Assembly: GCA_032719365.1 (NCBI GenBank)
Contig: CM064874.1
Span: forward strand, 42,806,271 to 42,870,270
Length of the DNA: 64,000 nucleotides
Reading direction: 5' to 3'
Origin: Prinsepia uniflora
Taxonomy: Eukaryota; Streptophyta; Magnoliopsida; Rosales; Rosaceae
Of this stretch, positions 62,922-64,000 are shown in pieces. The notes beneath the pieces are model-generated. The model did no database searches. It worked only from the letters and a program-made list of their open reading frames with translations, and was not told the DNA's origin. Position numbers and translations under genes: made by a program. Numbering within the stretch: the first letter of the stretch is position 1; each line of letters starts with the position of its first letter.

Positions 62922-62942
62922 CCCCCCCCCCCCCCCCCCCCC
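62922..62942. repeat. Poly-C run of 21 bases
   Basis: Twenty-one consecutive C followed by a short A run, within solo LTR B2. The length is likely to be unreliable in assembly. Confidence 0.9.
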
Positions 62943-63702
62943 AAAAAAATTCCTTTCCAGTTCTCACTTTCTCTCAATTCGCTCTTGGGAAGGTTGATCA
63001 CGCCCTGCTCGTCTGTCTATGTTTTTCAATTTCAAAGACACCAACGTTACAAAATTCAGCCCGTGCTCTGTCTTCACAGTACAGACAGCGCGCATATGTT
63101 TCCACTCAATCCTCAATGCCACTAATCCAAGCTCTGTTAGTGACAATTGTCACGTGATGTTAAACAATTCCCTAAACAATCCACTTACTCTGTTAAACAA
63201 TAAGTCCACTCACGGCTGTTTTCAAACTGTGCCCTTGAAAATTACCATTTTGCCCTCTTTCACAAAATTACCAAAATGCCCTTCTCGTTCTAGAACCGTA
63301 ACTCCTACGTCCGAGGTACGTTTTTAGCGTGCCACCTGTCTACAAACTCAGGACATCGAGACCTACCTAACGGTCCTCAAATTAAGTGAAGAATAATGGT
63401 CAAACAAAAAGTCAACAATTTCCTCCTTTTTGACCTAATTACGAAAATGCCCTTGAACTTCTAAACGTCATAACTTCTTCCCTGATCGTCAGAATCGGAC
63501 GTGCCACCTGTCTATAAACTCGTGACGTCCCGAACTACGTCATAGTCATTGGTCAAAGTCTGTTTGACTGCCCGAGCTAAAAGTTTGTTTGACTGTCCGA
63601 GCTAAAAGTCAACCATTTGCCCAATTTCCAGGGACAAAATCGTCTTTTTTTTCAAATTTTCCAACTTTTCCTTTTTTCGAAAGTCCGGGTCGATACAATT
63701 CA

Positions 63703-64000
63703 TAAGTATTTTCCCATCATCATAGGCCAAGTATCAAATTTTTGGGCCTTGATCTTCACTATCAACATCTTTTGAACTTGCAATTAGGGCAAAGGCCGAA
63801 ATTCTTCATGTAGGCCCTCAAACTTCAATACTCCAAATCACAAGCACATGGGACTTAGCTCAAACTCAAAACTTCGCACCTCATAGAACTTTTTCCCTTG
63901 ATTGTATTTTATATATATGTTTTTTTCATCAGTTTTTTTAAGAGGCAATGCAATGAATAACAACATAATTTGAGCAAGTCATTCCCTACACTTACATATA
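63703..64000. other. Right edge, no gene recognised
   Basis: AT-rich sequence after the ATTCA target duplication of B2. It probably continues the element or spacer seen left of 57681. Confidence 0.5.

Larger units (their letters stand above)
57686..63697 (-). mobile_element. Solo LTR B2, split by a family-A solo LTR
   Basis: The ends are TGACAGGGCC and GTCCGGGTCGATACA (one base off the family end), with TSD ATTCA at 57681-57685 and 63698-63702. Without the inner insertion (57894-60701 and one GTGGA) it is about 3.2 kb, longer than B1 by extra GTCTTTAAAC-type units and a block near 61330-61545. No primer site or coding region is present, so it is a solo LTR. The minus-strand reading puts TGTATCGACCCGG at its 5' end. 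Confidence 0.9.

Noticed and set aside
62732..63157. 141-codon open frame including a poly-C tract
   Set aside because: It lies wholly inside solo LTR B2 and its proline run comes from the poly-C; no family resemblance.

Overview
The window is nuclear DNA of a flowering plant, most likely a eudicot. It holds intron-containing plant genes (a chloroplast-type chaperonin 60 and two F-box/DUF295 genes, all broken), MITEs, microsatellites, and long Ty3/gypsy chromovirus LTR retrotransposons primed by initiator tRNA-Met. I found no intact host protein-coding gene, no rRNA or tRNA gene and no CRISPR array.

Layout. (1) 1-13.6 kb is a gene-derived region full of relics: an F-box/DUF295 pseudogene (1131-2319, minus), an RNase H-like relic (2777-3310, minus), a nine-exon CPN60 alpha-2-like pseudogene (4966-9398, plus) with a MITE in intron 2, a second F-box/DUF295 pseudogene (10070-11276, minus), and a hAT-type MITE with a perfect 8-bp target duplication (11951-12386). 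(2) 13.57-49.73 kb is a 25-26 bp minisatellite split at 13897/48739 by a 34.8-kb composite of nested retrotransposons. (3) 49.7-57.7 kb is AT-rich noncoding DNA in which I recognise no gene. (4) 57.7-63.7 kb is a solo LTR carrying another solo LTR.

The nest can be read exactly because 5-bp target-site duplications (TSDs) close every level. Element D (13898-48738, minus, TSD CTTTG) is old and degenerate. Three insertions sit inside D: element A (16434-27668, minus, TSD ATGAC, gag-pol with four breaks), solo LTR E (29828-32501, plus, TSD TACAG), and solo LTR B1 (36532-48352, minus, TSD AGTGA). A's 3' LTR carries a further solo LTR of family A (17001-19574, TSD ACGCG). B1 carries element C (37700-46735, plus, TSD TAGAA), a young non-autonomous LARD-like element with two 2,887-bp LTRs around a 3.26-kb core without recognisable genes. 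The separate nest at 57.7-63.7 kb is solo LTR B2 (TSD ATTCA) holding a family-A-like solo LTR (TSD GTGGA).

The most unusual content is inside the LTRs. Otherwise diverged families share upstream modules of W-box and ACGT sites, a conserved palindrome with 12-bp arms, a hairpin near the tRNA-primed end, and arrays of short hairpins whose stems change in compensatory fashion. These look like a common regulatory or RNA-structural design of this chromovirus group and are the best candidates for something not yet described.
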